64,000 bases of DNA from Mycobacterium sp. MYCO198283 (GTDB lineage: Bacteria > Actinomycetota > Actinomycetes > Mycobacteriales > Mycobacteriaceae): positions 281,896 to 345,895 of the forward strand of contig NZ_JAJQJI010000005.1 in the NCBI RefSeq assembly GCF_021213805.1, read 5' to 3'. Of the stretch, positions 49,882 to 59,794 are shown one piece after another (within the stretch, counting starts at the first letter, position 1; each line of letters begins with the position of its first letter). The notes under the pieces were generated by a model that was given only the letters and a program-made list of their open reading frames with translations, had not been told where the DNA came from and made no database searches. A program made the position numbers and the translations under genes.

Positions 49882-50434
49882 GAACGACTACCCCCTTGGC
49901 CGCGAATTCTGCAGCGACTGTATCCGCCGACGCCGAGTTATCCACATTGTTATCCACAGCTGTGGAAACAACGGGAGTCGTCGGTACCGGCGTGCGACGA
50001 GGCGGCGGATTTGCGGGCAGCGCGTCGGGCGCGCTGGCGGCCGCAAGTCGGTCCGGTCGTCCTCACTTGTTGTCCTGCCCGCTCCGGTTCACGAAGCGGC
50101 TTCGGCAGAAGCTAACAGGTTTTGACGCGGGTGCCAACCGTTCTGGGAGATTGCTCAACGCTCGGTGGGACACCGGTTTTCGCGCTCGGTGACGGCTGTG
50201 ACGACAGTGAACAATTGCCGGGGAAGGGAGCGTGGTTTGACCCAGTCAGACGCCGTCAGTACCCTCGAGCAGTCGCCCGTACGTCGGCGATACGGCTGCG
50301 ATCCGGGTACCGAATCCGGGGTCCGCGCCGGTTAGCGAGAGACGCGAAGCTTAGCAGCGGCGCCTGCGTCGGATCGGTATGCCAGACATGTCGGCGTGCC
50401 GTTCGGTGGGAGCCCGAGGAACGAGGAGATCACC
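49882..50434. promoter_or_regulatory. dnaA-rpmH divergent spacer with DnaA boxes
   Basis: This 553-bp spacer drives dnaA leftward and the rpmH operon rightward. Two perfect variant DnaA boxes TTATCCACA lie at 49938-49946 and 49950-49958, followed by an inverted TGTGGAAAC at 49961-49969, consistent with DnaA autoregulation. Between 50000 and 50430 there is no gene; the 150 bp before rpmH should carry its promoters. No long repeat or stable RNA fold is evident. Confidence 0.78.
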
Positions 50435-50578
50435 GTGGCCAAGGGCAAGCGGACCTTCCAGCCGAACAACCGCCGGCGCGCCCGTGTCCACGGGTTCCGC
50501 CTGCGGATGCGGACCCGCGCCGGGCGTGCCATCGTGTCGGGCCGGCGTCGCAAGGGTCGTCGTTCGCTGACTGCCTGA
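50435..50578 (+). CDS. rpmH: 50S ribosomal protein L34 (bL34)
   Basis: This 47-residue, very basic protein has the whole bL34 sequence ([32 protein letters not shown]). GTG start with GAGGAG 9 bp upstream; the longer reading upstream is not conserved. It is the first gene of the rpmH-rnpA-yidD-yidC-jag-rsmG-parA-parB run. Confidence 0.97.
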   Translation: MAKGKRTFQPNNRRRARVHGFRLRMRTRAGRAIVSGRRRKGRRSLTA

Positions 50579-50602
50579 CCGGGCGGATGCGGGGTCGCCG
50601 CA

Positions 50603-50962
50603 GTGCTTCCGGCTCGCAACAGGATGACGCGGTCGTCCGACTTCAGCGCCACCATCGCGCACGGCGCCCGCGCCGCCTCGCGGGATCTGGTGGTTCACGC
50701 CCGACGCGGCGCGGACACCGGCGCTGACGCACCCCGGGTCGGGCTGGTCGTCGCGAAGTCGGTGGGCAACGCGGTGCAACGGCATCGGGTCGCCCGGCGG
50801 CTGCGCCACGTCGCACGGCCTTTGTTGGCCGACCTCGAAGCCGGCGATCAGGTGGTGATCCGCGCGTTGCCCAGCAGTCGGCACGCCGTGTCGGCCAGCC
50901 TGGCCCGCCAGCTGCACACCGGTCTGGTGAAGACCCGGCTGGTGCCCGGCGGGCGACCGTGA
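50603..50962 (+). CDS. rnpA: RnpA, ribonuclease P protein component
   Basis: This 119-residue basic protein has the RNase P signature [25 protein letters not shown]. It binds the catalytic RNA that trims tRNA 5' ends. GTG start 24 bp after rpmH; its stop overlaps the yidD start by 4 bp. Confidence 0.95.
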   Translation: MLPARNRMTRSSDFSATIAHGARAASRDLVVHARRGADTGADAPRVGLVVAKSVGNAVQRHRVARRLRHVARPLLADLEAGDQVVIRALPSSRHAVSASLARQLHTGLVKTRLVPGGRP

Positions 50963-51270
50963 CCGGCCTGCGGCGGCTGCCGGCCCGGGCGGCGATCCTG
51001 CTGATCGAGCTCTACCGCACCTACGTGTCGCCGATGCGACTCCCTACCTGTCGCTTCACGCCGACCTGCAGCCGATACGCGGTGGACGCCCTCACCGAAT
51101 ACGGGCTGCTCCGCGGCGGCACGCTCGCCCTCATCCGGCTCGCGAAGTGCGGACCCTGGCATAGGGGAGGATGGGACCCGATACCCGAGCGCGGTGCAGC
51201 CCGCCCGGACACCGACCCCGGCGCGCCGCGCGCCACCGACGACGATGTCAGGAGCCGAACGCTTGTTTAA
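50959..51270 (+). CDS. yidD: YidD, membrane protein insertion efficiency factor
   Basis: This 103-residue protein carries the YidD core: [31 protein letters not shown] and [17 protein letters not shown]. Small amphipathic protein assisting YidC. GTG start in the rnpA stop. Its last codons overlap the region of the yidC start. Confidence 0.94.
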   Translation: MTGLRRLPARAAILLIELYRTYVSPMRLPTCRFTPTCSRYAVDALTEYGLLRGGTLALIRLAKCGPWHRGGWDPIPERGAARPDTDPGAPRATDDDVRSRTLV

Positions 51271-52348
51271 CTGGTTGAGCCTGGACATCATCTATTACCC
51301 CGTGTCGGGGATCATGTGGCTCTGGTACAAGGTCTTCGGCCTGGTGCTCGGCCCGTCCAACTTCTTCACCTGGGCGCTGTCGGTCATGTTCCTCGTCTTC
51401 ACGCTGCGCGCCATCCTGTACAAGCCGTTCGTGAAGCAGATCCGCACGACGCGGCAGATGCAGGAGCTGCAGCCGCAGATCAAGGCGCTGCAGAAGAAGT
51501 ACGGCAAGGACCGCCAGAAGATGGCGCTGGAGATGCAGAAGCTGCAGCGCGAGCACGGGTTCAACCCGGTCCTCGGCTGCCTGCCGATGCTCGCGCAGAT
51601 CCCGGTGTTCCTCGGGCTCTACCACGTGCTGATGTCCTTCAACCGCACGCAGACCGGTGTCGGCCGGCTCGGCCTGTCGGTGGAGGCGAACGCTGCGCTC
51701 GGCAACTACTTCTTCAGCGCCGAGGACGTCCGGAACTTCCTGAGCGCCGACCTGTTCGGCGCGCCGCTGGGCGCCACCATGATCCAGCAGCGTGGCCTAG
51801 AGGCGTTCGTGAACTTCGACCGCTGGGCGGTGGTGGCCGTAGGCGTGCCGTTGATGATCGCCGCGGGCATCGCGACGCACTTCAACAGCCGGGCGTCGGT
51901 GGCCCGCCAATCGGCCGAGGCGGCGGCGAACCCGCAGACGGCGCTGATGAACAAGCTGGCGCTGTACGTCTTCCCGCTGGGCGTCGTCGTCGGCGGCCCG
52001 TTCCTGCCGCTCGCCGTCATCCTCTACTGGTTCGCCAACAACATCTGGACCTTCGGCCAGCAGCACTACGTGTTCGGCCGGATCGCGAAGGAAGAGGAAG
52101 CCAAGAAGCAGGAGGCGCTCGATCGGCGGGCGGCCAACGCGCCGGCGCCCGGCGCCAAGCCGAAGGCGAAGAAGACGCCGACCGCCGCCGTCGAGGTGGT
52201 GGACAGCACCGCTGTCGAGGACAGCGCCGAGGGGCCGGGTACCGATTCGCCACCGCCGAAGAACGGCAACCGAACCAACGGCCGGGGCAACGCCACGGCG
52301 CCGCGGACCCCGCGGCCGGGCGCCAGGTCCAAGAAACGCAAACGCTGA
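51263..52348 (+). CDS. yidC: YidC, membrane protein insertase
   Basis: This protein of about 361 residues is an Oxa1/YidC insertase: five or six helices, with [34 protein letters not shown] as the cytoplasmic coiled loop and [20 protein letters not shown]. The C-terminal 80 residues are charged and disordered and end KKRKR. I prefer the TTG at 51263 because AGGAG sits 8 bp upstream and the N-terminus then reads [14 protein letters not shown] like other mycobacterial YidC; an ATG at 51245 would add six residues. Confidence 0.95.
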   Translation: MFNWLSLDIIYYPVSGIMWLWYKVFGLVLGPSNFFTWALSVMFLVFTLRAILYKPFVKQIRTTRQMQELQPQIKALQKKYGKDRQKMALEMQKLQREHGFNPVLGCLPMLAQIPVFLGLYHVLMSFNRTQTGVGRLGLSVEANAALGNYFFSAEDVRNFLSADLFGAPLGATMIQQRGLEAFVNFDRWAVVAVGVPLMIAAGIATHFNSRASVARQSAEAAANPQTALMNKLALYVFPLGVVVGGPFLPLAVILYWFANNIWTFGQQHYVFGRIAKEEEAKKQEALDRRAANAPAPGAKPKAKKTPTAAVEVVDSTAVEDSAEGPGTDSPPPKNGNRTNGRGNATAPRTPRPGARSKKRKR

Positions 52349-52379
52349 CCGGGACACCGGCCTGACGAAGGACGAACAC

Positions 52380-52925
52380 ATGACGAACGCCGAGACCACC
52401 GAACGCAGCGAGCAGGTCGACCAGGAGCCCGAGGCGACGGAGACGGCCCACGGCGAGGACCTGGAGGACCGACTGGTCGCCGAAGGCGAGATCGCCGGCG
52501 ACTACCTCGAGGAGCTGCTCGACCTGTTGGACTTCGACGGCGATATCGACCTCGACGTCGAGGGCAACCGCGCCGTGGTGAGCATCGACGGTGGCGACGA
52601 CCTCAGCAAGCTGGTCGGCCGCAACGGCGAAGTGCTGGACGCACTGCAGGAGCTCACACGGCTGGCCGTGCACCAGAAGACCGGGGAGCGCAGCCGGCTC
52701 ATGCTCGACATCGCCAACTGGCGTCGGCGCCGCCGAAACGAGCTCGCCGAGCTCGGCGCCAAGGTCGCCCGCCGTGTGTTGGAAAGCGGTCAGCCGGAGC
52801 AGCTGGCCCCGATGACACCGTTCGAGCGCAAGATCGTGCACGACGCGGTGGCGGAAATCGACGGCGTGCACAGCGAGAGCGAGGGCGCCGAACCGTCGCG
52901 CCGCGTCGTCGTCATCGCCGACTGA
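52380..52925 (+). CDS. jag: Jag/KhpB-like R3H-KH RNA-binding protein
   Basis: This 181-residue protein has an acidic N-terminus, a KH-like domain (residues 60-120, GRNGEVLDALQELTRLAVHQKTGERSRLMLDIANWRRRRR) and a C-terminal R3H domain ending PFERKIVHDAVAE..SRRVVVIAD. It binds RNA and affects cell shape in other bacteria. It lies 31 bp after yidC and 45 bp before rsmG. Confidence 0.94.
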   Translation: MTNAETTERSEQVDQEPEATETAHGEDLEDRLVAEGEIAGDYLEELLDLLDFDGDIDLDVEGNRAVVSIDGGDDLSKLVGRNGEVLDALQELTRLAVHQKTGERSRLMLDIANWRRRRRNELAELGAKVARRVLESGQPEQLAPMTPFERKIVHDAVAEIDGVHSESEGAEPSRRVVVIAD

Positions 52926-52970
52926 GAATTGCACGCCTGTCATTTCGAGCACCGGCGGCCACCGGGGAGG

Positions 52971-53669
52971 ATGTTTCACGTGAAACATGGCGTCGCTCCG
53001 CCGCCCCCGTCGGTCGCCGAGGTCTTCGGTGAGCAGACCGACAACGCCGTCGCCTACGCGCACCGACTGGCCACCGACGGTGTGGAACGGGGACTGATCG
53101 GTCCGCGCGAGGTCGACCGACTCTGGGAGCGGCACCTCTTGAACAGCGCCGTGGTGGCCGAGCTGCTGGGCCCCACTGAGCGAGTCGTCGACGTCGGCAG
53201 CGGCGCCGGTCTGCCCGGCATCCCCCTCGCGCTCGCACGTCCGGATCTGCGGATGACGCTCGTGGAGCCCATGCAGCGGCGCGTAGCCTTTCTCGCCGAG
53301 GTGGTCGAGGCGCTGACGCTCAATGTCGAGATCGTCCGTGGCCGCGCCGAAGACCGCGCGGTGGTGCAGCGAGCCGGGGAGGCGGACGCGGTGGTCTCCC
53401 GGGCGGTGGCGCCGCTGGATCGGTTGGGCCGCTGGTGCGCGCCGCTGCTGCGGGACGGCGGCCGAATGATTGCGCTGAAGGGTGAGCGAGCTGCGGCGGA
53501 AGTGGCCGCTCACGGCGCGGCATTGCACGCACTTGGTCTGCACGACGTCAGGGTGGTGAGATGTGGCGTGGACGTTCTAGAGCCGGCCGCGACGGTGGTC
53601 GTCGCGCACCGAGCCCGCGGTCGGATGCCGGCAGCGGCGAAGCGGCGGACCGCCGGGGGACGGCAATGA
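52971..53669 (+). CDS. rsmG: RsmG (GidB), 16S rRNA G527 methyltransferase
   Basis: This 232-residue SAM-dependent methyltransferase has VVDVGSGAGLPGIPLALARPD as its SAM motif and ERHLLNSAVV near the start. It makes m7G527 in 16S rRNA, where loss gives low-level streptomycin resistance. The ATG at 52971 abuts GGGGAGG with no spacer, and its first codons (MFHVKH) are a parS site. The stop overlaps parA by ATGA. Confidence 0.94.
   Translation: MFHVKHGVAPPPPSVAEVFGEQTDNAVAYAHRLATDGVERGLIGPREVDRLWERHLLNSAVVAELLGPTERVVDVGSGAGLPGIPLALARPDLRMTLVEPMQRRVAFLAEVVEALTLNVEIVRGRAEDRAVVQRAGEADAVVSRAVAPLDRLGRWCAPLLRDGGRMIALKGERAAAEVAAHGAALHALGLHDVRVVRCGVDVLEPAATVVVAHRARGRMPAAAKRRTAGGRQ
52972..52987. other. 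parS: parS site 1
   Basis: The 16 bases TGTTTCACGTGAAACA are the exact bacterial parS consensus bound by ParB. They overlap the first codons of rsmG. The site lies about 4.6 kb from the dnaN-dnaA spacer, typical of origin-proximal parS. Confidence 0.95.
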
Positions 53670-54610
53670 GTTCGACGGACAACCGCGACGGCCGCTCGAG
53701 CGGCCATGTTTCACGTGAAACATGGCCCGCCACGACCGACCTGCACTCGGACACGCCGATCGCGGCGGCCGCCGAGCAGGCGATGCGAGTACTGCACAGC
53801 GCACGCGGCCAACTCCCGCGCCCCGCACGGCAGCGCATCTTCACCATCGCGAACCAGAAGGGCGGCGTCGGGAAGACGACGACGGCGGTGAACATGGCAG
53901 CGGCGCTCGCGCTGCAGGGCCTGCGGGTGCTCGTCATCGACCTCGATCCGCAGGGCAACGCGAGCACCGCGCTGAGCATCGAACACCGGCCCGGTACGCG
54001 GTCGTCCTACGAGGTGTTGATCGGCGACATCCCGATCGCCGACGCGGTGACGCGGAGCCCGCACAGCGAGCGGCTGTTCTGCGTGCCGGCGACGATCGAC
54101 CTGGCGGGCGCGGAGATCGAACTCGTCAGCATGGTCGCCCGAGAGGGCCGGCTGCGTACCGCACTGTCGGGTCTCACGTCCGACTTCGACTACGTCTTCA
54201 TCGACTGCCCGCCCTCGCTGGGATTGCTCACCATCAACGCGCTCGTGGCGGCGCCCGAGGTGATGATCCCGATCCAGTGCGAGTACTACGCGCTCGAAGG
54301 CGTCGGCCAGCTGCTCAACAACATCGGCATGGTCAAAGCCCATCTGAATCCCGCGCTCGACGTCACCACCGTGCTCCTCACCATGTACGACGGGCGCACC
54401 AAACTGGCCGACCAGGTGGCGGAGGAAGTCCGCCGCCACTTCGGCGACAAGGTGCTCCGCACCGTCATTCCGCGCAGCGTCAAGGTGTCCGAAGCGCCGG
54501 GGTTCGGAATGACGATCCTCGACTACGACCCCGGTTCGCGTGGCGCGCTGAGCTATCTCGATGCCAGCCGAGAACTCGCCGAACGCGGCCGATCGAAGGA
54601 ACGCGCATGA
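53666..54610 (+). CDS. parA: ParA, chromosome segregation ATPase
   Basis: This 314-residue Walker-type ATPase has [14 protein letters not shown] (about residue 74), [10 protein letters not shown] and [12 protein letters not shown]. It drives segregation of origins with ParB and binds the polar protein Wag31 in mycobacteria. The start at 53666 overlaps rsmG; an extra 35 residues are possible upstream. The second parS site is inside the first 20 codons, read in another frame. It overlaps parB by 4 bp. Confidence 0.96.
   Translation: MSSTDNRDGRSSGHVSRETWPATTDLHSDTPIAAAAEQAMRVLHSARGQLPRPARQRIFTIANQKGGVGKTTTAVNMAAALALQGLRVLVIDLDPQGNASTALSIEHRPGTRSSYEVLIGDIPIADAVTRSPHSERLFCVPATIDLAGAEIELVSMVAREGRLRTALSGLTSDFDYVFIDCPPSLGLLTINALVAAPEVMIPIQCEYYALEGVGQLLNNIGMVKAHLNPALDVTTVLLTMYDGRTKLADQVAEEVRRHFGDKVLRTVIPRSVKVSEAPGFGMTILDYDPGSRGALSYLDASRELAERGRSKERA
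53707..53722. other. parS: parS site 2
   Basis: A second exact copy of the 16-bp parS consensus, within the 5' coding part of parA. The symmetry extends to a perfect 26-bp palindrome (53702-53727), adding GGCCA arms. It is 735 bp from site 1 (start to start). Confidence 0.95.
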
Positions 54611-55572
54611 GCCAACCGCAGCGACGCAAGGGCGGCCTCGGTCGCGGGCTCGCCTCGTTGATCCCCACCGGACCGGCCGACGGAGACGGCACCCGGATGG
54701 GGGAAGCGGCCGCGGACGTCGTCATCGGCGGTGCGCAGCCGACCGCAGCGCGCGGCGAGGTGGGCGCCGTGTACCGCGAGATCGATCCGTCGGCCATCGA
54801 CCCGAACCCCCGGCAGCCGCGGCAGGTGTTCGACGAGGAGGCGCTCGCCGAGCTGGTGCACTCGATCCGCGAGTTCGGTTTGATGCAGCCGATCGTCGTC
54901 CGGGCGGTCGAGGGCTCGCCGCGCTACCAGCTGGTGATGGGGGAGCGGCGGTGGCGGGCGGCGCAGCAGGCGGGACTGGCGACCATCCCCGCGATCGTCC
55001 GGGAGACCGCCGACGACAACCTGCTCCGCGACGCGCTGCTGGAGAACATCCACCGGGTGCAGCTGAACCCGCTGGAAGAGGCGGCGGCCTACCAGCAGCT
55101 GCTCGACGAGTTCGGCGTCACCCACGACGAACTGGCCTCCCGCATCGGTCGATCCCGTCCGCTGATCACGAACATGATCAGGTTGTTGCGGCTGCCGATC
55201 CCGGTGCAGCGCCGCGTGGCCGCCGGCGTGCTGTCGGCCGGTCATGCCCGCGCGCTGCTGTCGCTGGAAGGCGGGCCCGAGGCCCAGGAGGAGCTGGCCG
55301 CGCGGATCGTCGCCGAGGGCCTGTCGGTCCGGGCGACGGAGGAAGCCGTCACGCTGGCCAACCGCGCGGGCGGCACCGGCACCACCCCGCCGGCTCGCCG
55401 CAAGCCGATCCAGATGCCGGGCCTGCAGGACGTCGCCGAGCAGCTGTCCACCACCTACGACACCCGGGTGACCGTCAGCCTCGGCAAGCGCAAAGGCAAG
55501 ATCGTCGTCGAATTCGGGTCCGTCGACGATCTGCAACGCATCGTGTCGATGATGAAGGCCCATGGCGCCTGA
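54607..55572 (+). CDS. parB: ParB, parS-binding CTP switch protein
   Basis: This 321-residue ParB has the CTP-binding [11 protein letters not shown] region, [21 protein letters not shown], a HTH domain ([23 protein letters not shown]) and a C-terminal dimer domain. It loads at parS, spreads and condenses origins. The ATG at 54607 overlaps parA. It closes the operon begun at rpmH. Confidence 0.96.
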   Translation: MSQPQRRKGGLGRGLASLIPTGPADGDGTRMGEAAADVVIGGAQPTAARGEVGAVYREIDPSAIDPNPRQPRQVFDEEALAELVHSIREFGLMQPIVVRAVEGSPRYQLVMGERRWRAAQQAGLATIPAIVRETADDNLLRDALLENIHRVQLNPLEEAAAYQQLLDEFGVTHDELASRIGRSRPLITNMIRLLRLPIPVQRRVAAGVLSAGHARALLSLEGGPEAQEELAARIVAEGLSVRATEEAVTLANRAGGTGTTPPARRKPIQMPGLQDVAEQLSTTYDTRVTVSLGKRKGKIVVEFGSVDDLQRIVSMMKAHGA

Positions 55573-55695
55573 ACCGCCGGACCCGGACGTACCCGGGCGT
55601 TACGTCACTGTGACGGCGGCAGTGGCGGGTGGCGCCGATGCTGTTGCGGCACAACCGTATTGCTGTCGAGCGTCGCACGGACGCGCGGAACACTA

Positions 55696-56406
55696 GTGTC
55701 TGCTCGAATCACGTCGCTGCGGCTCGAGGACTTCGAGCAGCTGCCGAAGCATGCCCGCCGGTGCGTGTTCTGGGAGGTCGACCCGCAGACGCTCCGCGAC
55801 CACCTCGCGGATCCGGAGTTCGAGAAGGAAGCGTGGCTGTCGATGGTCATGCTCGAGTGGGGCTCCTGCGGTCAGCTGGCGGTGCCCGCTGGCGAGATCC
55901 GGCCCGACCGTTCGCTCGAGCCGGCATGCGTGGGCTACGCGTTCTACGCGCCGCCGCGGGCGGTGCCCCGGTCGCAGTGCTTCCCCACCGGTCCCGTCAG
56001 CGCCGACGCGGTGCTGCTCACGACGCTCGGACTCGAGGCGGACCATCGCGACGAGGCGCTCGCCGAGGCGCTGCTCGCCCACGTGGTCAACGACCTGGTG
56101 CGCCGCGGGGTGCGGGCGCTGGAGTCCTTCGGCCGGACGGCCGCCGCGGCCGAACTGCAGGATCCTGCGGCGGTGCCGGCCGAGGTGCGCCCGGTGGTGC
56201 AACCGCTGGGGGACTGCTCGTACGACCAGTGCATGTTGGCGGCCGACTTTCTCGTCGACGCCGGCTTCTCGGTGGTCGCGCCGCACCGGTATTTCCCGCG
56301 GCTGCGGCTGGAACTGGACCAGGGTCTGGGCTGGAAGGCCGAGGTCGAGGCCGCCCTGGAGCGGCTGCTCGAAGCGTCGCAGCTGCAGCCGGTCGGACAG
56401 GCCTGA
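55696..56406 (+). CDS. GNAT-like protein (Rv3916c-like)
   Basis: This 236-residue protein begins with a GTG and has SARITSLRLEDFEQLPKHARRCVFWE then a GNAT-like core (WGSCGQLAVPAG, AADFLVDAGFSVVAPHRYFPRLRLEL). The conserved mycobacterial gene between parB and cwlM has this form and is called an acetyltransferase on weak grounds. Start 55696 was chosen over upstream ATG 55660 because the extra residues (SSVARTRGTL) are not conserved in my memory. Its end is 7 bp from convergent cwlM. Confidence 0.85.
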   Translation: MSARITSLRLEDFEQLPKHARRCVFWEVDPQTLRDHLADPEFEKEAWLSMVMLEWGSCGQLAVPAGEIRPDRSLEPACVGYAFYAPPRAVPRSQCFPTGPVSADAVLLTTLGLEADHRDEALAEALLAHVVNDLVRRGVRALESFGRTAAAAELQDPAAVPAEVRPVVQPLGDCSYDQCMLAADFLVDAGFSVVAPHRYFPRLRLELDQGLGWKAEVEAALERLLEASQLQPVGQA

Positions 56407-56413
56407 CCGGAGG

Positions 56414-57607
56414 CTACTGCGGAATACCGCCGGCGCGCTCGACGGCCAGTTCGTGGGCCAGCAGTTCGGCGAAGGTGAACGTTCCGGTGGGCCGGTCGTT
56501 CTTGCCCAGCAGGTACAGCCGCTTCACTGCGGCCAGGATGCCCTCGGCGATCGCATCGCGCGTGGCGGTGCTCACCAGCATCCCGCGGTCGCGCGGATTG
56601 CTGATGTAGCCGACGTCGACCTGGACGGTGGGCATGCGAGTGAGCCGCAGCAGGTCCCAGGTGCGGCCGTGGGTCCGGCAGTCCTGTAAACCGGTGCGCG
56701 CCACCACTTCCCGCTGGATGAAGTCGGCGAGGTTGCGACCGATGGTCGACACCGAGCCGTGGGAGTTACCGAAGTGGAACGACGCCATCCCGTTGGGGGC
56801 GGGGGACGGCTGGGTCTCGCAGCGCAGGCTGATCATCAGGTCGGCACCGACGGTGTTCGCGGTGGCGGCCCGTTCGGCGTCGCTCGGGCCGTGATGGGCG
56901 GGCCGCGACAGGAACGTCTCCATGCCGATCGCCGTCATCCGGCCCTCCAGCCGGGATGCCAGGTCCCACAACAGATCCGCCTCGCTGATCGGGCCGTCGG
57001 GCCCCTGCATGATCAGCCCGTGGTCGGCGCCGCCGCGGCCCGGATCGATGATGATCCGCTTGCCGGAGAGCTTCGGTCCGGAGTTGCGCACCAGCTCCTC
57101 CTCCCGGATCGCGTGCGGCGAGCCGCCCGTGACGCGGGAGCCGAGGAAGTACAGCGAGCGCAGGGTTTCCGGTCCGCAGATCCCGTCGGCGAACAAGCCG
57201 TACTCACGCTGGTAGGACATCAGCGCCTGATGGGTCTGCAGCCCGAAGTAGCCGTCGACCAGACCGGTGTAGAACCCGAGATCCTGCAGCCGCGACTGCA
57301 ATTGGGCCACGTCGTCGCCGTACATCGGGGCGCCGAACTGGTGGTACAGCGTGCGGGCACCCAATCGGTACGACGCCTCCCGCAGCGCGCGGGCGGTGGC
57401 CTCGCCGACGACGCCGTCGACCAGCAGGCCCCGGCGCTGCTGGAAGGCGCGCACGGCCTGATCGAGCTCGGCGTCGAACACCTCGGGGATCGCGTGCCGG
57501 CCGGTGCTGAGGTCGGCGTCGGAATCCTCGACCAGCCCCAGCGACGCGAGCGTGGCGCGGATCTCCGACACCGCGCGGCCACGGTCACCGCGGCGCAGAC
57601 TCGGCAT
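56414..57607 (-). CDS. cwlM: CwlM, MurA-activating amidase-like protein
   Basis: This 397-residue protein has two peptidoglycan-binding repeats (VRAFQQRRGLLVDGVVGEATARAL and ALMSYQREYGLFADGICGPETLRSL) and an amidase_3-like domain (IIDPGRGGADHGLI, SLRCETQPS). In mycobacteria CwlM is cytosolic, phosphorylated by PknB, and activates MurA, so it gates precursor synthesis; it also binds MurJ and FhaA. The C-terminal DRPTGTFTFAELLAHEL holds the phospho-Thr region. ATG 57607 is used because GAAAGG lies 6 bp upstream. Confidence 0.96.
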   Translation of the reverse strand: MPSLRRGDRGRAVSEIRATLASLGLVEDSDADLSTGRHAIPEVFDAELDQAVRAFQQRRGLLVDGVVGEATARALREASYRLGARTLYHQFGAPMYGDDVAQLQSRLQDLGFYTGLVDGYFGLQTHQALMSYQREYGLFADGICGPETLRSLYFLGSRVTGGSPHAIREEELVRNSGPKLSGKRIIIDPGRGGADHGLIMQGPDGPISEADLLWDLASRLEGRMTAIGMETFLSRPAHHGPSDAERAATANTVGADLMISLRCETQPSPAPNGMASFHFGNSHGSVSTIGRNLADFIQREVVARTGLQDCRTHGRTWDLLRLTRMPTVQVDVGYISNPRDRGMLVSTATRDAIAEGILAAVKRLYLLGKNDRPTGTFTFAELLAHELAVERAGGIPQ

Positions 57608-57716
57608 ACCAGGCCTTTCGGTCACGGCGCGCGCTGACGCCACAGCGCGGCTGGCGGAAGGAGAAGCTAGCCGTATTCTCGCAGACGGTTACCCGAAAGC
57701 GGAAAAACCACGCGTC

Positions 57717-58052
57717 CTAGAGGACGTCGGCGAGGTCCCGCAGCAGCGCTGCCTTGCCCTTTGCGCCGACGATGCGCTTCACCGGTTGACCGTCGCGGAA
57801 CAGGATCATCGTCGGAATGGAGCTGACGTCGAAGTCGCGCGCGGTCTCCGGGTTGGCGTCGACGTCGAGCTTCGCGACGGTCAGCTTGTCGCCGTGATCC
57901 TTCGCGATCTCCTCGAGCACCGGCGCCACCATGCGGCACGGTCCGCACCACGTCGCCCAGAAGTCGACGAGCACGGGCTTACCGCTGCCCAGCACGTCGC
58001 TGGCGAAGGTGGCGTCGGTGACGGCGACGGTGGAGCCGTTGGCTTCGGGCAT
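57717..58052 (-). CDS. trxA: Thioredoxin
   Basis: This 111-residue thioredoxin has the redox pair in WATWCGPCR and the cis-Pro loop SSIPTMILF. It reduces protein disulfides, recycled by the reductase encoded 25 bp upstream. The cwlM start lies 110 bp downstream. M. tuberculosis calls the counterpart TrxC or TrxA. Confidence 0.95.
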   Translation of the reverse strand: MPEANGSTVAVTDATFASDVLGSGKPVLVDFWATWCGPCRMVAPVLEEIAKDHGDKLTVAKLDVDANPETARDFDVSSIPTMILFRDGQPVKRIVGAKGKAALLRDLADVL

Positions 58053-58077
58053 GGGAGTTCCTTCCGGGGTGGGCGGG

Positions 58078-59040
58078 TCAGTCGGTGGGATCGCCGACGC
58101 CCTGGTCGTAGCCGGCGTGCTCGGCGAGCCAGCGCTCGGCGTCGATGGCGGCCGAGCAGCCGCTGCCGGCCGCGGTGATGGCCTGGCGGTAGATGTGGTC
58201 GACGACGTCGCCGCAGGCGAACACCCCGTCGACGGAGGTGGCGGTGGTGCGGCCGCGGACCTCGATGTATCCGTCGGCGTCGAGGTTCACCTGGCCCTTG
58301 ACCAGCTCGGAGCGCGGATCGTGACCGATGGCGACGAACACGCCGGTCACCGGCAGGGTCGACTCCGCCCCGGCGGTGCTGCGGACCCGCAGCCCGGTCA
58401 CGCTCGTGTCCCCCTCGACGGACACCACCTGGGTGTTGGTGAGGAACGAGATCTTGTCGTTGGCGCGGGCGCGGTCGAGCATGATGCGTGAGGCGCGGAA
58501 CTCGTCGCGGCGGTGCACGACGGTGACGGTGCGCGCGAACTTCGTCAGGAAGATCGCCTCCTCCATCGCCGAGTCGCCGCCGCCGATGACCGCGATGTCC
58601 TGGTCGCGGAAGAAGAAGCCGTCGCAGGTGGCGCAGGCGCTGACCCCGCGGCCCAGCAGCGCCTCCTCGCCGGGCACGCCGAGGTAGCGCGCGGCAGCAC
58701 CCATCGCGAGGATCACGGTGCGCGCCCGGTAGGTTTCGTCGCCGACGGTGACGGTCTTGATCTCACCGTCGAGCGAGACGGCGTCGACGTCCTCCATGCG
58801 CAGGTCGGCACCGAATCGCAGCGCCTGCTCGCGCATCTCGTCCATCAGCGCCGGGCCCATGATGCCGTCGCGGAAGCCGGGGAAGTTCTCGACCTCGGTG
58901 GTGGTCATCAGCGCGCCGCCGAATTGGCTGCCCTCGAACACCAGCGGGTGGAGCTGCGCGCGGGCGGTGTAGATGGCGGCGGTGTATCCGGCCGGTCCCG
59001 AGCCGACGATGATGACGTCGTGGACGGTGGAGGAGCTCAT
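58078..59040 (-). CDS. trxB: Thioredoxin reductase
   Basis: This 320-residue flavoenzyme has the FAD motif [12 protein letters not shown], the redox CATC in [11 protein letters not shown], the NADPH motif [10 protein letters not shown] and [13 protein letters not shown]. It passes electrons from NADPH to thioredoxin. The two genes form one operon, as in M. tuberculosis trxB2-trxC. Confidence 0.97.
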   Translation of the reverse strand: MSSSTVHDVIIVGSGPAGYTAAIYTARAQLHPLVFEGSQFGGALMTTTEVENFPGFRDGIMGPALMDEMREQALRFGADLRMEDVDAVSLDGEIKTVTVGDETYRARTVILAMGAAARYLGVPGEEALLGRGVSACATCDGFFFRDQDIAVIGGGDSAMEEAIFLTKFARTVTVVHRRDEFRASRIMLDRARANDKISFLTNTQVVSVEGDTSVTGLRVRSTAGAESTLPVTGVFVAIGHDPRSELVKGQVNLDADGYIEVRGRTTATSVDGVFACGDVVDHIYRQAITAAGSGCSAAIDAERWLAEHAGYDQGVGDPTD

Positions 59041-59128
59041 ACCAGCCTTTCTGCCCGAGTCCGCCGACCCAGGGGTGCGTCGCCGGCGCTAGCTGAAACA
59101 CCAGCCTAAGCGGCGATGTTCCCGCCGC

Positions 59129-59707
59129 CTACGGCCGGCGCACCCGCGTCTGCGCGACCAGCCCGGTGTCGGCGGCGCTGCAGTTCGGCCGCACGACCAG
59201 CGCCGCCAGCTCGCGCGGCGTGTCGCCGGGCAGGAGCAGCAGGACGGCGGGGCCGCCGGCGATCTCGACCGGCTGCGCCCCGAGCGGCGGCGTGCCGGGG
59301 CCGTAGCCGAGGTGGCGCAGGCAGGCGGCGCGGCGGCCCGGCTCGGTGAGCGCCCCGAAGTCGGGTGGGCGGCGCAGCAGTGCGCTGAGTTGCCCGGCGT
59401 CGAGCGGAACGGTCGGCTCGGCCATCAGGTGCGCCGGCCGGACCGGCGCCGGATCCGCGGTGCCGGTGTCGCGGGCGAGCGCCACGCCCCCGACGACGAC
59501 CACCGCGCCCGCGGCGACCGCTCCGACGACCGCCGCCGCCCGGGACGTCCGCCGCGGCGTGGCCGCTGACCGCAGCGCCGCCAGCACGCGCTCGGTGACG
59601 ACGGGCGGCACCTCGGGTGCCGGGGAGTCGCGCAGCACGGCCAGGTCGGCGCGCAGCGCGGCGAGCACGTCGGGGGGAAGCGGCGCGTCGTCATCGCCGG
59701 TGGCCAT
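59129..59707 (-). CDS. Anti-SigM factor (Rv3912-like)
   Basis: This 192-residue protein has a cytosolic N-terminal domain (1-58), one transmembrane helix (about 60-80) and an outer domain with HLGYGPGTPPLGAQPVEIAGGPAVLLLLPGDTPRELAALVV. M. tuberculosis encodes the SigM antagonist in the same slot. It probably holds SigM at the membrane until cleaved. An 87-bp spacer follows sigM. Confidence 0.9.
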   Translation of the reverse strand: MATGDDDAPLPPDVLAALRADLAVLRDSPAPEVPPVVTERVLAALRSAATPRRTSRAAAVVGAVAAGAVVVVGGVALARDTGTADPAPVRPAHLMAEPTVPLDAGQLSALLRRPPDFGALTEPGRRAACLRHLGYGPGTPPLGAQPVEIAGGPAVLLLLPGDTPRELAALVVRPNCSAADTGLVAQTRVRRP

Positions 59708-59794
59708 GGGCGTCCTGACGTCGTAGGTGAGCTACCGCGGTCGGTGATGAGACGGTGCGACGCGGTGATCGGTTCCCGAGCAATTCTCCGTCAG

